A stretch of 30,018 nucleotides of DNA, taken from contig JAZQNN010000029.1 in the NCBI GenBank assembly GCA_045627365.1, positions 1-30,018 on the forward strand, given 5' to 3'. Source of the stretch: RGIG5612 sp045627365 (GTDB taxonomy: Bacteria > Bacillota > Clostridia > Lachnospirales > Lachnospiraceae). Each line of letters opens with the position of its first letter. Within the stretch, counting starts at the first letter, position 1. The translations under genes were made by a program, and so were the position numbers. Positions 6,260 through 15,346 of the stretch are shown piece by piece. The notes under the pieces were generated by a model. It was not told the origin of the DNA and did not search any database. It saw only the letters and a program-made list of their open reading frames with translations.

Positions 6260-7378
6260 ATGAAAAACGGCATAAAAAAGTTCATGCTTGCCGGCAGAGA
6301 CACTCAGTTCTACAGGGATAACCGTGAAGTTATAGTCAAATATAATCTGAGAATATTGCGTCTGACCATTATGGTTATGAGCGTGATCACTGCAATCTAT
6401 GCCATATTTGATCTGAACAGTTCAGATCAGCGCTCGATGCGTCTGACTTATGCCGCGTGCTTCCTGCTGTTCCTGTGCTTCTTTATCTTCTATGAGGCAA
6501 GGATGAAGAAGAATTCCAAAGGTATCTCCGTTTATTCGGCTGTCCTGTATGAGTTCTCATTCGCTTTTTTGCTGCTTGTCGGGCCGGTTTTTGATACAAG
6601 TAATATAGCTGTTTATGTGCCGCTGTTCTTTGTACTTGCACCTATTCTGCTGGTAACTCCGCCATATGCCATCATCTCGCTGATGACGTTAGACCTTGGT
6701 ATATTTATAGCAGTCGATTATATTTGCAAAGACCCTGCTATTGCACTGTTTGACCTGATAAACACGGTTACGTGCTTCTTTATCGGTATTATCATTGGCA
6801 AACATATCATTAACAGCAAAATGAGCCTAGTAGAGGCATATAACCAGGTCAAGGCATCAAGCGAATCGGAACTTGCCAAGGCACTTGAGCTGGCCAATAA
6901 GGATCCGCTTACAGGCGTTAAAAGCCGTGCGGCATTTGAAAGTGCGGAGAGTGCACTCAACGCAAGGATCGAATCCGGTCAGACACCGGAATTTGCCATT
7001 GTCGAATGTGATATCAACTATCTTAAGGAAACCAATGACAACCTCGGACATGATGTCGGTGATGTGCTGATCTTCAACTGCTCAAGGGATATATGCCATA
7101 TTTTCGCACATAGTCCTGTCTACAGGACCGGCGGTGATGAATTCACAGTCATTCTTCAGGGAGAAGATTACGCTAATCGGGAAGAATTGCTGAGCAAGAT
7201 GCAAAAGAGAGTTCCCGGCCAGGCGATCCGTATATCAAGCGGTATGTCCGTTTTTGACAAAGAGACGGATTCGTGCATGAATGATGTGTTTATTCGTGCG
7301 GATTCAGACATGTATGCGTTCAAAAAAGCCGTTAAGGCTGAAGATAAAGAAAAAGGTATCTCTTGTATTGGACAATAA
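6260..7378 (+). CDS. Membrane-bound diguanylate cyclase (GGDEF)
   Basis: The protein (372 residues) is predicted to make cyclic di-GMP from two GTP. About six transmembrane segments occupy residues 28-185 (roughly 31-51, 60-79, 90-110, 115-133, 136-154, 162-182) with no recognisable sensory domain. A short helix carrying the usual ELANKDPLTGVKSR linker (about 209-223) enters the GGDEF domain. D251 in DINYLKETND and the intact RTGGDEF at 289-295 should support catalysis. The RxxD inhibitory site expected just before GGDEF is absent (HSPVY there), so product inhibition through that site is not expected. The ribosome-binding site ggaaaggag is good. The downstream zinc-ribbon gene starts 22 bases later and is probably cotranscribed. 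Confidence 0.93.
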   Translation: MKNGIKKFMLAGRDTQFYRDNREVIVKYNLRILRLTIMVMSVITAIYAIFDLNSSDQRSMRLTYAACFLLFLCFFIFYEARMKKNSKGISVYSAVLYEFSFAFLLLVGPVFDTSNIAVYVPLFFVLAPILLVTPPYAIISLMTLDLGIFIAVDYICKDPAIALFDLINTVTCFFIGIIIGKHIINSKMSLVEAYNQVKASSESELAKALELANKDPLTGVKSRAAFESAESALNARIESGQTPEFAIVECDINYLKETNDNLGHDVGDVLIFNCSRDICHIFAHSPVYRTGGDEFTVILQGEDYANREELLSKMQKRVPGQAIRISSGMSVFDKETDSCMNDVFIRADSDMYAFKKAVKAEDKEKGISCIGQ

Positions 7379-7400
7379 TTAGATTTAGGAGGGAAAATAA

Positions 7401-7889
7401 ATGAGCTTTTGTAGTCAGTGCGGCGCCCGTAATGAAGATGGATCAAAATTCTGCGCTTCCTGTGGCGCACCGCTTGTAGTATCAGAACCGGCACCTGTTC
7501 CGGCACCTGTTCCTGTAGAAGCATATCAGGCACCTGTTTATGACACTCCACAGTATCAGTCTCAGTCGACAATGACAGTTGAGGCAGCTCCTGTTGAGAA
7601 GAAGTCTACCAAGGGTAAGGTCTTCGGGATCATCAGCTTTGTTCTGGGTATTTTCTCGTTAGTTATGTCATGGGCTGTTATCTGGAATATTTTTACTCTT
7701 GCAGGTTCAATCGTTGGTATGATCTTCGGCGGAATTTCCAAGAAGAACAGACCTGATTTCGGCCTTGGCAAGACAGGCAAAGTATTGTCTGTAATTGCTT
7801 TGATCCTGAGCATTATTTCTATCATCATCTGGACGATCGTTATTATCGTACTGATCGTTGAAGAGGGGGATCTGGACAGAATATTCTGA
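7401..7889 (+). CDS. Zinc-ribbon membrane protein, function unknown
   Basis: The protein has 162 residues. An N-terminal zinc ribbon (CSQCGARNEDGSKFCASCG, two CxxC pairs at about residues 4-22) is followed by a Pro/Ala/Val-rich linker with PVPAPVPV repeats. Two hydrophobic regions follow (about 74-112 and 128-152), separated by a KKNRPDFGLGKTGK loop, which is the arrangement of DUF4190-like membrane proteins. The C-terminus is acidic. Such zinc-ribbon/TM proteins are common in Clostridia and have no agreed function. A strong aggaggg site precedes the ATG, and a terminator follows 27 bases after the stop, closing the c-di-GMP transcript. Confidence 0.8.
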   Translation: MSFCSQCGARNEDGSKFCASCGAPLVVSEPAPVPAPVPVEAYQAPVYDTPQYQSQSTMTVEAAPVEKKSTKGKVFGIISFVLGIFSLVMSWAVIWNIFTLAGSIVGMIFGGISKKNRPDFGLGKTGKVLSVIALILSIISIIIWTIVIIVLIVEEGDLDRIF

Positions 7890-7916
7890 TTGGATTACAC
7901 TGAATGACGACTTTAC

Positions 7917-7955
7917 GGCGGGCGCTTTCGGCGTCCGCCATTTTGCTGTTTTTGG
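7917..7955 (+). terminator. Rho-independent terminator after the zinc-ribbon gene
   Basis: A 9-bp GC-rich stem (GGCGGGCGC 7917-7925 with GCGTCCGCC through one G-U pair, right arm 7931-7939) with loop TTTCG is followed by ATTTTGCTGTTTTT. Confidence 0.88.
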
Positions 7956-7976
7956 GTTTATTTCCGAGCCGTGATT

Positions 7977-7985
7977 TGGTATAAT
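7977..7985 (+). promoter_or_regulatory. Extended -10 promoter of polA
   Basis: TGGTATAAT at 7977-7985 is a perfect -10 with the TGn extension. The -35 region (TTTATT about 17 bases upstream) is poor, as usual for extended -10 promoters. It lies just after a terminator and 24 bases before the polA ATG. Confidence 0.65.
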
Positions 7986-8008
7986 CAACTATCTATGGGA
8001 GGCAATAA

Positions 8009-10612
8009 ATGAGCTCAAAAAAGAAACTTCTTCTTATCGATGGACACAGTATAGCTAACCGTGCTTTTTACGGTGTTCCGCTTCTTACCAATTCTTCCGG
8101 CGTTCACACCAACGCCGTTATGGGGTTTCTTAATATTTTCCTGAGTGTTTACGCCAAAGAAAAGCCGGATTACGTTGTAGTGGCTTTCGATGTGCGCGAG
8201 AAAACCTTCAGGCACGAGATGTATCCCGAGTATAAAGGCAATCGTAAGGGTATGCCGGAAGAACTTCACGAGCAGATCCCTTTGATCAAGGATGCTCTTG
8301 CGGCAATGGGCGTTGCAAGCTGCGAGCTGCCCGGATTTGAAGCTGATGATATACTGGGTACTTTGTCGGCACGGGCTGAGGAAGACGGAGTTGATGTCTC
8401 GATCCTTTCAGGAGACAGAGATCAGCTTCAGCTTGCCTCATCATCAACTAAGATCATATTGCCTAAGACAAAGGCGGGCGGCACCGAATATGAGATCTAC
8501 TATGCCGGCGACGTTTTCGTCAAATACGGAGCGACTCCTTCGGAATTCATAGATATGAAAGCGCTTATGGGAGATGCGTCGGACAACATTCCCGGCATTC
8601 CGGGCATAGGAGAGAAGACAGCATCGAATATCATCAGCCGCTTCCATTCGCTTGAGAACGCGTATGAGCATATTGAGGAGATCACACCGAACAAGGCACG
8701 TGAGAATCTGAGAGAATATATTGAGCAGGGCCGTATGAGCAAAGTCCTGGCGACAATAAACCGCAACAGCCCTGTGGAATTGGATTACAAAGCGGCCGCC
8801 ATCAAGGATGAGGCATCATTTTATAATCCTGATTCCTACGATGTATTCAAGAAACTGGAACTTAATAAGCTTCTTTCCAGAATTGATACGGATAGGTTCA
8901 ATGTGCCGGAAGAGATCAAATTCGCAGAGGCAGAGGATGGTCTTGTGCCTGCTGCAGGAAAAGGCATTCCGGGCGTTTATGTGGCACCTGATGGCAGGCA
9001 GCTGGCGGTTGCCGACGGGGATGGTGTCGTCATTTATAAAGCTGAGTCTTCAGTCATAAAGAACTTTATCGAATCCGGTGCCGAGATAGTATGCTTTGAC
9101 CTTAAAAAACTGCTTTATTCAATAAACGCTGCGGATTTCAGAAGCAATAAGATATACGATCTGTCAGTCATGGCATATCTGCTTAATCCGCTTGCTTCGA
9201 ATTATACATTTGACAGTATTTCCAAGGATCATTTGGGAAGGATCATACCGTCAGCGGCGGATATTCTGGGAAAAGTATCCGAGAAGGACGCAGCAGAAGC
9301 ATTACCTGAAGGCGCAAAGAAGCTTGCGGCTTATTCAAGCAAGACGGCATTTGACGCGTTCGGCGTACTGAAGGAGCGCCTTGAAGAGAGCGGAATGTGG
9401 AAGCTGTATACGGATATCGAGATGCCGCTTACGTATTCGCTTTACTACATGGAACGGCAGGGCGTGAAAGTCAACAGACAGGCACTGAATGATTTCTCCG
9501 CACAGCTGGCCGGAATAGCCGCGGAGTGCGAAAAAGCCATCTATGAAGACGCCGGAGAGAAATTCAATATCAGTTCGCCGAAACAGCTTGGTGAAGTTCT
9601 TTTTGAGAAGCTTAAACTCCCGGCAGGCAAGAAGACCAAGACCGGTTATTCAACGTCTGCTGATATACTTGAGAAACTCGCCGACGAGTTTCCAATCGTA
9701 TCCAAGATACTCAAATACAGACAGGTCACGAAACTTCGCTCAACTTACGCGGAGGGACTTATTCCTTTCATAGCGGATGACGGCCGCATACACGGAAGTT
9801 TTAATCAGACTGTGACTGCAACAGGACGAATCAGTTCACAGGACCCGAACCTTCAGAATATACCGATCAGGCAGGAGTTGGGACAGGAAATCAGAAGAGC
9901 ATTTGTCCCAAAGGAAGGCTTTGTCTTCATCGACGCGGATTATTCACAGATAGAACTGAGACTTCTTGCGCATCTTTCAAATGATAAGAATCTGATTGCG
10001 GCATATTTCAGCGATTCCGATATCCACAGGATCACGGCAGCCAAGGTTTTCGGCGTAGAACTTGGTGATGTTACCCCTGAGATGAGGCGTAACGCCAAAG
10101 CAGTCAATTTCGGTATCGTCTACGGAATCAGCTCATTCGGACTGAGCCAGGACCTGAGCATATCAAAGAAACAGGCGGGCGAATATATAGAGCAGTATTT
10201 TGAATCATATCCGGGTATCAAGGATTATCTTGATGAAACGGTAAGAATGGCTAAAATCAACGGCTATACGGTGACTATGTTTGCAAGAAGACGGCCGATA
10301 CCGGAGCTGGCAAGCAGCAATTTCATGCTCAGACAGTTTGGCGAGAGGGCTGCAATGAATTCACCGATCCAGGGCAGCGCCGCCGATATTATGAAGATCG
10401 CGATGATCAATGTGGACAGAGCTCTTATGGATGCCGGTCTAAAGGCCAGGATCGTCCTGCAGATCCACGATGAACTTCTTGTTGAGGCACCGCTTGAAGA
10501 AGCGGATGCAGTCAAGGAGATCCTTGTCAGAGAAATGAAACAGGCAGTTGTATGCAAAGTTCCGCTTGAGGTCGAAGCATGCACAGGCGGCGATTGGCTG
10601 AGTGCCCACTAA
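8009..10612 (+). CDS. polA: DNA polymerase I
   Basis: This enzyme fills gaps and removes RNA primers during replication and repair. At 867 residues it has three regions. The 5'-3' exonuclease (about 1-290) shows LLLIDGHSIANRAFYG, the KTFRHEMYPEYKGNRKG block, GFEADDILGT, SGDRDQLQL and the helix-hairpin-helix region GIPGIGEKTA. The middle 3'-5' exonuclease-like region (about 300-480) lacks the expected D-x-E start motif, so proofreading is probably lost, as in other Gram-positive Pol I. The polymerase domain shows motif A with catalytic D644 (DADYSQIELR), motif B RRNAKAVNFGIVYG, and motif C with HDE at 820-822. An aggcaa-type site gggagg precedes the ATG. coaE follows after 19 bases, a frequent Firmicutes pairing. 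Confidence 0.98.
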   Translation: MSSKKKLLLIDGHSIANRAFYGVPLLTNSSGVHTNAVMGFLNIFLSVYAKEKPDYVVVAFDVREKTFRHEMYPEYKGNRKGMPEELHEQIPLIKDALAAMGVASCELPGFEADDILGTLSARAEEDGVDVSILSGDRDQLQLASSSTKIILPKTKAGGTEYEIYYAGDVFVKYGATPSEFIDMKALMGDASDNIPGIPGIGEKTASNIISRFHSLENAYEHIEEITPNKARENLREYIEQGRMSKVLATINRNSPVELDYKAAAIKDEASFYNPDSYDVFKKLELNKLLSRIDTDRFNVPEEIKFAEAEDGLVPAAGKGIPGVYVAPDGRQLAVADGDGVVIYKAESSVIKNFIESGAEIVCFDLKKLLYSINAADFRSNKIYDLSVMAYLLNPLASNYTFDSISKDHLGRIIPSAADILGKVSEKDAAEALPEGAKKLAAYSSKTAFDAFGVLKERLEESGMWKLYTDIEMPLTYSLYYMERQGVKVNRQALNDFSAQLAGIAAECEKAIYEDAGEKFNISSPKQLGEVLFEKLKLPAGKKTKTGYSTSADILEKLADEFPIVSKILKYRQVTKLRSTYAEGLIPFIADDGRIHGSFNQTVTATGRISSQDPNLQNIPIRQELGQEIRRAFVPKEGFVFIDADYSQIELRLLAHLSNDKNLIAAYFSDSDIHRITAAKVFGVELGDVTPEMRRNAKAVNFGIVYGISSFGLSQDLSISKKQAGEYIEQYFESYPGIKDYLDETVRMAKINGYTVTMFARRRPIPELASSNFMLRQFGERAAMNSPIQGSAADIMKIAMINVDRALMDAGLKARIVLQIHDELLVEAPLEEADAVKEILVREMKQAVVCKVPLEVEACTGGDWLSAH

Positions 10613-10631
10613 GAATAACAGGAGTTAAGCT

Positions 10632-11249
10632 ATGATCATCGGAGTTACCGGCGGCGTAGGCTGCGGCAAATCAACGATTTTAAGTATATTGAAGGAAAAC
10701 TACGGCGCACATTTGCTTATGTGCGACGATATCGCCAAAGAACTTATGGAGCCCGGAAAAGTATCTTACAAAAGGCTCGTGAAGGCTTTTGGGACGGACA
10801 TCCTTGTGGACGGTGTAAAGAATAATCCTATCGACAGGACCAAGCTTGCAGGAATCATTTTCAGCGATGAGGAAAAGCACGAGCTTGTTAATTCACTTAC
10901 ACATCCGGATGTAAAACGTGAACTGATAAAAAGATCCAAAAAGATCCTTTCCAAGGATAAGGACGCGATAATCGTTGTTGAGGCGGCACTTCTGATCGAA
11001 GCAGGATATACGGATATCATTAACGAACTCTGGGTCGTTCTTGTAGATCGCGAGGTCAGGATAGAAAGGCTTGCCGAAACGCGTGGATATACCAGAGAAA
11101 AGTCCATCAGTATCATGGAAAATCAGCTTTCGGATGAGGAATTTGCCGCACATGCTGATTTTGTAATAAATAATTCGGGCAATCTTGAAGATACCGAGAA
11201 ACATATCAGGGAACATCTTGAAGCAATAAATGAGAGAGATCGAAATTAA
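10632..11249 (+). CDS. coaE: Dephospho-CoA kinase
   Basis: It catalyses the last step of coenzyme A synthesis, phosphorylating the 3'-hydroxyl of dephospho-CoA. At 205 residues it is full length, with the P-loop GGVGCGKST at about 7-15, the CDDIAKELMEPG segment near 32-43 that contacts substrate, the THPDVKRELIKR helix and the LID/base region RIERLAETRGYT. The last 20 bases overlap the next gene in another frame, so the two are translationally coupled. The ribosome-binding site is aacaggagtt. Confidence 0.96.
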   Translation: MIIGVTGGVGCGKSTILSILKENYGAHLLMCDDIAKELMEPGKVSYKRLVKAFGTDILVDGVKNNPIDRTKLAGIIFSDEEKHELVNSLTHPDVKRELIKRSKKILSKDKDAIIVVEAALLIEAGYTDIINELWVVLVDREVRIERLAETRGYTREKSISIMENQLSDEEFAAHADFVINNSGNLEDTEKHIREHLEAINERDRN

Positions 11250-12258
11250 CGAAAAAAACGCCGGATCAAGGCTGGATAAGATCGTCTGCAAATATCTGGA
11301 CAAGGCCTCGCAGGGCTTTGTCTATAAGATGCTGCGCAAGAAGAATATCATCCTGAACGGCAAGAAAGCCGCAGGTAGTGAGATCGTCAATGCGGGCGAT
11401 GTCGTAACGCTGTATCTTTCCGAGGAGACTGTCGCCAAGTTCAAGTCCGGACTTAGCGTAAGCCGGGCAAAGAAGGCCAAAGAAGAGCCGGCAAAAGGAG
11501 AAAACAAGCTCCCTGCCGGCAGGAAAGTGACCATTAATTTTTCATCAACCATCGTATTTAACGACGACAACATAATTGCTTTTAATAAACCGCAGGGCGT
11601 GCTTTCTCAGAAAGTCAGGACGGAAGACTATTCGCTCAATGATTATCTTCTCGAGGTCGTACCGAAGGACGAGCTTTTTACACCGGGAATATCCAACAGG
11701 CTTGACAGAAATACCACCGGGCTTGTGCTTGCCGGCAAGAATCCGGCAGCCTCCCGTGCGCTTAATGAGGCTATAAAGGAGCGTTTCATCAGCAAGAAGT
11801 ATATCACCCTGGTCGCCGGGCTCCTTGACGGCGAGGCTGTTATCGACGGGTATCTCACCAAGGACGAAAAACGTAATATCGTCAAGGTCTATGACAGTAA
11901 AGAAGAAGCCGGTGGGGATGCCGACAGGATCATAACCGGATACAGACCGATGGCTTCAACAAGGGACTTTACATTGCTTGAGGTCGATCTTGTTACCGGC
12001 AAATCTCACCAGATAAGGGCCCATTTGGCCTCAATAGGGCATCCTGTAGTAGGCGACGCAAAATACGGCGATGCGAAGATCAACGAGCGTTTTAAGGCCG
12101 ATTTCGAGCTTAAGAGCCAGTTCCTTCATGCCTGGAAGATGGAATTTAACGAAATGAAGGGTATACTCGAGTACCTGAACGGGACAGCCATCAGGGCTGA
12201 ACTTCCCGCAAAATTTGCCGCGATCATCGAAAAACTTGGAATCAGAATAGCGGAGTAA
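11230..12258 (+). CDS. RluA-family 23S rRNA pseudouridine synthase (RluC/RluD-like)
   Basis: The protein (342 residues) converts specific uridines in rRNA to pseudouridine. An N-terminal S4 RNA-binding domain (about 10-60, GSRLDKIVCKYLDKASQGFV) is joined by a lysine-rich linker (about 75-100) to the catalytic domain. NRLDRNTTGL at about 156-165 holds the catalytic aspartate D159; the more usual H of HRLD is N here, as in several Firmicutes members. GKSHQIRAHLASIGHPVVGDAKYG near 257-280 is the second conserved block. The ATG at 11230 overlaps coaE by 20 bases, and the S4 domain starts right after it, so the start is well supported. The exact target uridines cannot be assigned. Confidence 0.93.
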   Translation: MREIEINEKNAGSRLDKIVCKYLDKASQGFVYKMLRKKNIILNGKKAAGSEIVNAGDVVTLYLSEETVAKFKSGLSVSRAKKAKEEPAKGENKLPAGRKVTINFSSTIVFNDDNIIAFNKPQGVLSQKVRTEDYSLNDYLLEVVPKDELFTPGISNRLDRNTTGLVLAGKNPAASRALNEAIKERFISKKYITLVAGLLDGEAVIDGYLTKDEKRNIVKVYDSKEEAGGDADRIITGYRPMASTRDFTLLEVDLVTGKSHQIRAHLASIGHPVVGDAKYGDAKINERFKADFELKSQFLHAWKMEFNEMKGILEYLNGTAIRAELPAKFAAIIEKLGIRIAE

Positions 12259-12261
12259 GAT

Positions 12262-12804
12262 ATGTCGACCTGGAATACCAGAGGTCTCAGAGGTTCTGCC
12301 TTTGAGGAAATGATCAACGTAACAAATGATAAATATCGCGAAATGAAGCTGGCGCTGGTGCAGAAGATCCCAACGCCCATTAAGCCGCTTGAGATCGATG
12401 ATAACAGGCATATTACGCTGGCGTATTTTGAGCAGCGAAGCACTGTTGACTACATCGGAGCAGTGCAGGGCTATCCTGTGTGCTTTGACGCCAAGGAGTG
12501 CGCGTCAGGCAAATTCGATCTTGCCAATGTTCATGAACACCAGTTCAATTTCATGTCTGATTTTGAAGGGCAGGGCGGAATAGCATTTTTGCTGATCGAT
12601 TTCACGGAAGAAGAAAAGATATATTACATGCGATTCGATGAACTTAAGTTTTTCTATGAACGCGCGGCCACGACCGGCCCGAAAAGTGTAAAAATAGGCG
12701 AACTTGACGCGGAATTTTTCATAAGCGGGAAGTCGGGTATATTGGTCCATTACCTTGACGGCCTGCAGAAAGATCTGAGCCTCAGAGAACCTGAAAATGC
12801 ATGA
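12262..12804 (+). CDS. recU: Holliday junction resolvase RecU
   Basis: RecU cuts four-way junctions in recombination and repair in Gram-positive bacteria, replacing RuvC. At 180 residues it matches the family: an N-terminal NTRGLRGSAFEEMIN segment, TPIKPLEID, the nuclease core STVDYIGAVQGYPVCFDAKE, and NVHEHQFNFM. The core gives metal ligands D (in STVDY), D (in FDAKE, where Bacillus has E) and K. It begins three bases after the pseudouridine synthase stop, in one continuous transcript. In Bacillus recU is paired with a penicillin-binding protein gene; here it sits among polA, coaE and RNA genes. Confidence 0.93.
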   Translation: MSTWNTRGLRGSAFEEMINVTNDKYREMKLALVQKIPTPIKPLEIDDNRHITLAYFEQRSTVDYIGAVQGYPVCFDAKECASGKFDLANVHEHQFNFMSDFEGQGGIAFLLIDFTEEEKIYYMRFDELKFFYERAATTGPKSVKIGELDAEFFISGKSGILVHYLDGLQKDLSLREPENA

Positions 12805-12827
12805 TAACAATGATTTGGAGATAATAA

Positions 12828-14705
12828 ATGACTTACAAAACAGCACTCCCTGACAGGATACTTATGCAGGTGGAAAAGCCGGCAAGATATACGGGCGGGG
12901 AAATCAACAGCGTGATCAAAGACAAGGATAAGGTCGACATCAGATTCGCCATGTGTTTCCCGGATCTTTACGAGATCGGTATGTCGCATCTGGGAATACA
13001 GATCCTTTATTCACTTTTTAACGAACGCGATGACATATGGTGTGAGCGCGTCTACAGCCCGTGGACTGACCTGGCTGCGATAATGAAAGAGGAAGGGATC
13101 CCGCTTTTTGCGCTTGAATCGCAGGATCCGGTAAAAGATTTCGATTTTCTGGGGATCACTCTTCAGTACGAGATGGCTTATACCAATGTACTTCAGGTAC
13201 TTGATTTGGCCCGGATTCCGATTCACGCGGCTGAACGCGGGGAGGATATGCCGATCGTTATAGGCGGAGGCCCATGCGCTTATAATCCGGAGCCTCTGGC
13301 TGATTTCTTTGACCTCTTCTACATTGGTGAGGGCGAGACTCAGTATTACAGGCTGATGGACGTTTATAAGGCCAATAAAGCCGCCGGCGGCAGCCGTGAA
13401 GATTTCCTTAAGGCAGCTGCTCTGGTTCCGGGCATATACGTTCCTTCACTATATAATGTCTCATACAATGAGGATGGGACCATAGCTGCATTTGTCCCTA
13501 AGGAGGGCAGCGGTGCGCCCTCGTCCGTACGCAAGGAAGTCTGCGAAGATATGGACAATGTCTTCTATCCTGAAAAGCCTATCGTTCCGTACGTTCAGGC
13601 AACTCAGGACAGAGCCGTCCTTGAGATACAAAGAGGATGTATCAGGGGCTGCAGGTTCTGTCAGGCCGGAATGATCTACAGACCGTTCAGGACCAAGTCG
13701 CTGGACACTTTGAAGAAATGCTCCGCGCAGATCATTGACAACACCGGCTACGAAGAGCTTTCGCTTTCATCGCTCAGTTCAAGCGATTGCCCGCATCTGG
13801 GGCCTTTCCTTGACTACCTGATCGACGAGTGCAACCGCAGAAATGTCAATATTTCGCTGCCGTCACTCAGAATCGATGCTTTTTCTCTGGACGTAATGAG
13901 CAAGGTCCAGGATATCAAGAAGAGCATGCTTACCTTCGCGCCTGAAGCCGGTACGCAGAGGATGAGAAATGTCATCAACAAAGGACTCACTGAGGATGAT
14001 ATCATCGGCGGCGCGACACTGGCATTTCAGGGCGGTTGGAGCAAGGTCAAACTGTATTTCATGCTTGGACTTCCGACCGAGACGAGTGAGGATATTTTAG
14101 GCATTTCCGATCTTGCCGAGCTGATTGCGGAGACATATTACGACGTGGTGCCGCGCGAAAACAGGATCGGCAACAAAGTGCAGATAACCGTCAGCACTTC
14201 ATTCTTTGTACCTAAGCCTTTTACGCCTTTCCAGTGGGAGCGGATGTATACGCCTGAGGACTATCTTGACAGGGCACATCTGCTTAATGATTCCATAAAG
14301 GAAAAGCTTAACAAGAAGGCCATTCGCTACAATTGGCATGACGCCAAGACAACGATAATAGAGGGACTCCTTGCAAGGGGCGACAGGCGCCTTGGCAAGG
14401 TGATAGAAAATGCGTATACCGGCGGTGCTGTATTTGATGCCTGGACTGAGAATTTCGATTACGATATCTGGATGAAGGCAATGAAAGATGCCGGTCTTGA
14501 TCTTGATTTTTATGTATACCGCGAAAGACCGCTTGATGAGATCCTGCCGTGGGATTTCATAGATATCGGCGTAACCAGGGCATTTATGGAGCGTGAGTAT
14601 CACAATTCCAGAGCCGGCGTCGTAACAGCGAACTGCGCCGAAAAATGTTCCGGATGCGGTGCAAGTATCTTCAAAGGAGGTATCTGCCATGCGCGTCAGA
14701 ATTAA
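12828..14705 (+). CDS. B12-binding-domain radical SAM protein, TIGR03960 type
   Basis: The protein (625 residues) is a radical S-adenosylmethionine enzyme. A cobalamin-binding-like region lies at about 35-180 (FPDLYEIGMSHLGIQILYSL, VIGGGPCAYNPEPLADFFD). The radical SAM core begins near 260 with the iron-sulfur motif C271-x3-C275-x2-C278 in RGCIRGCRFCQAG. The C-terminus has a Cys-rich tail (NCAEKCSGCGAS ending HARQN). It belongs to the family TIGR03960, whose gene is nearly always followed by TIGR03936, as here; they overlap by 17 bases. In actinobacteria and some others the two are fused. The reaction is unproven, but the steady linkage to RNase E/G and rplU suggests tRNA, rRNA or ribosomal protein modification. 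Confidence 0.92.
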   Translation: MTYKTALPDRILMQVEKPARYTGGEINSVIKDKDKVDIRFAMCFPDLYEIGMSHLGIQILYSLFNERDDIWCERVYSPWTDLAAIMKEEGIPLFALESQDPVKDFDFLGITLQYEMAYTNVLQVLDLARIPIHAAERGEDMPIVIGGGPCAYNPEPLADFFDLFYIGEGETQYYRLMDVYKANKAAGGSREDFLKAAALVPGIYVPSLYNVSYNEDGTIAAFVPKEGSGAPSSVRKEVCEDMDNVFYPEKPIVPYVQATQDRAVLEIQRGCIRGCRFCQAGMIYRPFRTKSLDTLKKCSAQIIDNTGYEELSLSSLSSSDCPHLGPFLDYLIDECNRRNVNISLPSLRIDAFSLDVMSKVQDIKKSMLTFAPEAGTQRMRNVINKGLTEDDIIGGATLAFQGGWSKVKLYFMLGLPTETSEDILGISDLAELIAETYYDVVPRENRIGNKVQITVSTSFFVPKPFTPFQWERMYTPEDYLDRAHLLNDSIKEKLNKKAIRYNWHDAKTTIIEGLLARGDRRLGKVIENAYTGGAVFDAWTENFDYDIWMKAMKDAGLDLDFYVYRERPLDEILPWDFIDIGVTRAFMEREYHNSRAGVVTANCAEKCSGCGASIFKGGICHARQN

Positions 14706-15345
14706 ATTCTCCAAGGGCGAGCCTGTCAAATATTTAGGTCACCTGGACATCCTGAGATTTTTCCAGCATTGCTTCGTCAGAGCGGATGTCAAAATGTCAT
14801 ATTCGATCGGCTTCAATCCGCATCAGAAGTTGAGTTTTGCGCTCCCTTTGGGCGTAGGAATCACAAGCGAGGCAGAGTATCTCGACGCAGATATCGCAGA
14901 TGGTCAGGACGCGGGAAGTCTTGCCGAAAGACTGAACGCGACGAGCGGGATCGGTTTCAGGATCCTTTCTGTGAAAGAGGTTGAAGAAGGTGCCGTCAAA
15001 GTTATGTCTGCTGTCAAATACGCGGCATACAGTGTCACATATCAGGGGACTGAAGACCTTGCTGAGGCTCTTTCGGGCGCGGATTCCTTGTCGGCTGTAA
15101 AGACAACAAAATCCGGAAGCAGAGAAATCGACCTCAAGCCGCTTGTATACAGATTCGAAAAGTCCGGCGATGCGTACAAAATGATCCTTTCCGCAGGAAG
15201 TGAGGAGAATCTCAAACCTGAGCTTCTTATGCAGACACTTATCGAGCTCAAAGGCGGTTCATATAAGCGTGAGGATCTGGTAATAGTAAGAACCGAGTTG
15301 ATGGCGGACGGTTTTGTGCCGCTTTCAGATTATCAGACATTATAA
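14689..15345 (+). CDS. TIGR03936 family (DUF2344) radical-SAM-associated protein
   Basis: The protein (218 residues) is the usual partner of the TIGR03960 radical SAM enzyme. Conserved features are MRVRIKFSKGEPVKYLGHLDILRFF at the start (here only the first residues are quoted as key: RIKF, GHLD), the GFNPHQKLSFALPLGVG segment near 43-60, and the E-rich SEAEYLD block. No membrane segment or catalytic cysteine is seen. The ATG at 14689 is chosen over an in-frame one at 14659 because an ideal aaaggagg lies 8-9 bases upstream, inside the 3' end of the radical SAM gene. Its role is unknown beyond the association. Confidence 0.9.
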   Translation: MRVRIKFSKGEPVKYLGHLDILRFFQHCFVRADVKMSYSIGFNPHQKLSFALPLGVGITSEAEYLDADIADGQDAGSLAERLNATSGIGFRILSVKEVEEGAVKVMSAVKYAAYSVTYQGTEDLAEALSGADSLSAVKTTKSGSREIDLKPLVYRFEKSGDAYKMILSAGSEENLKPELLMQTLIELKGGSYKREDLVIVRTELMADGFVPLSDYQTL

Positions 15346-15346
15346 G

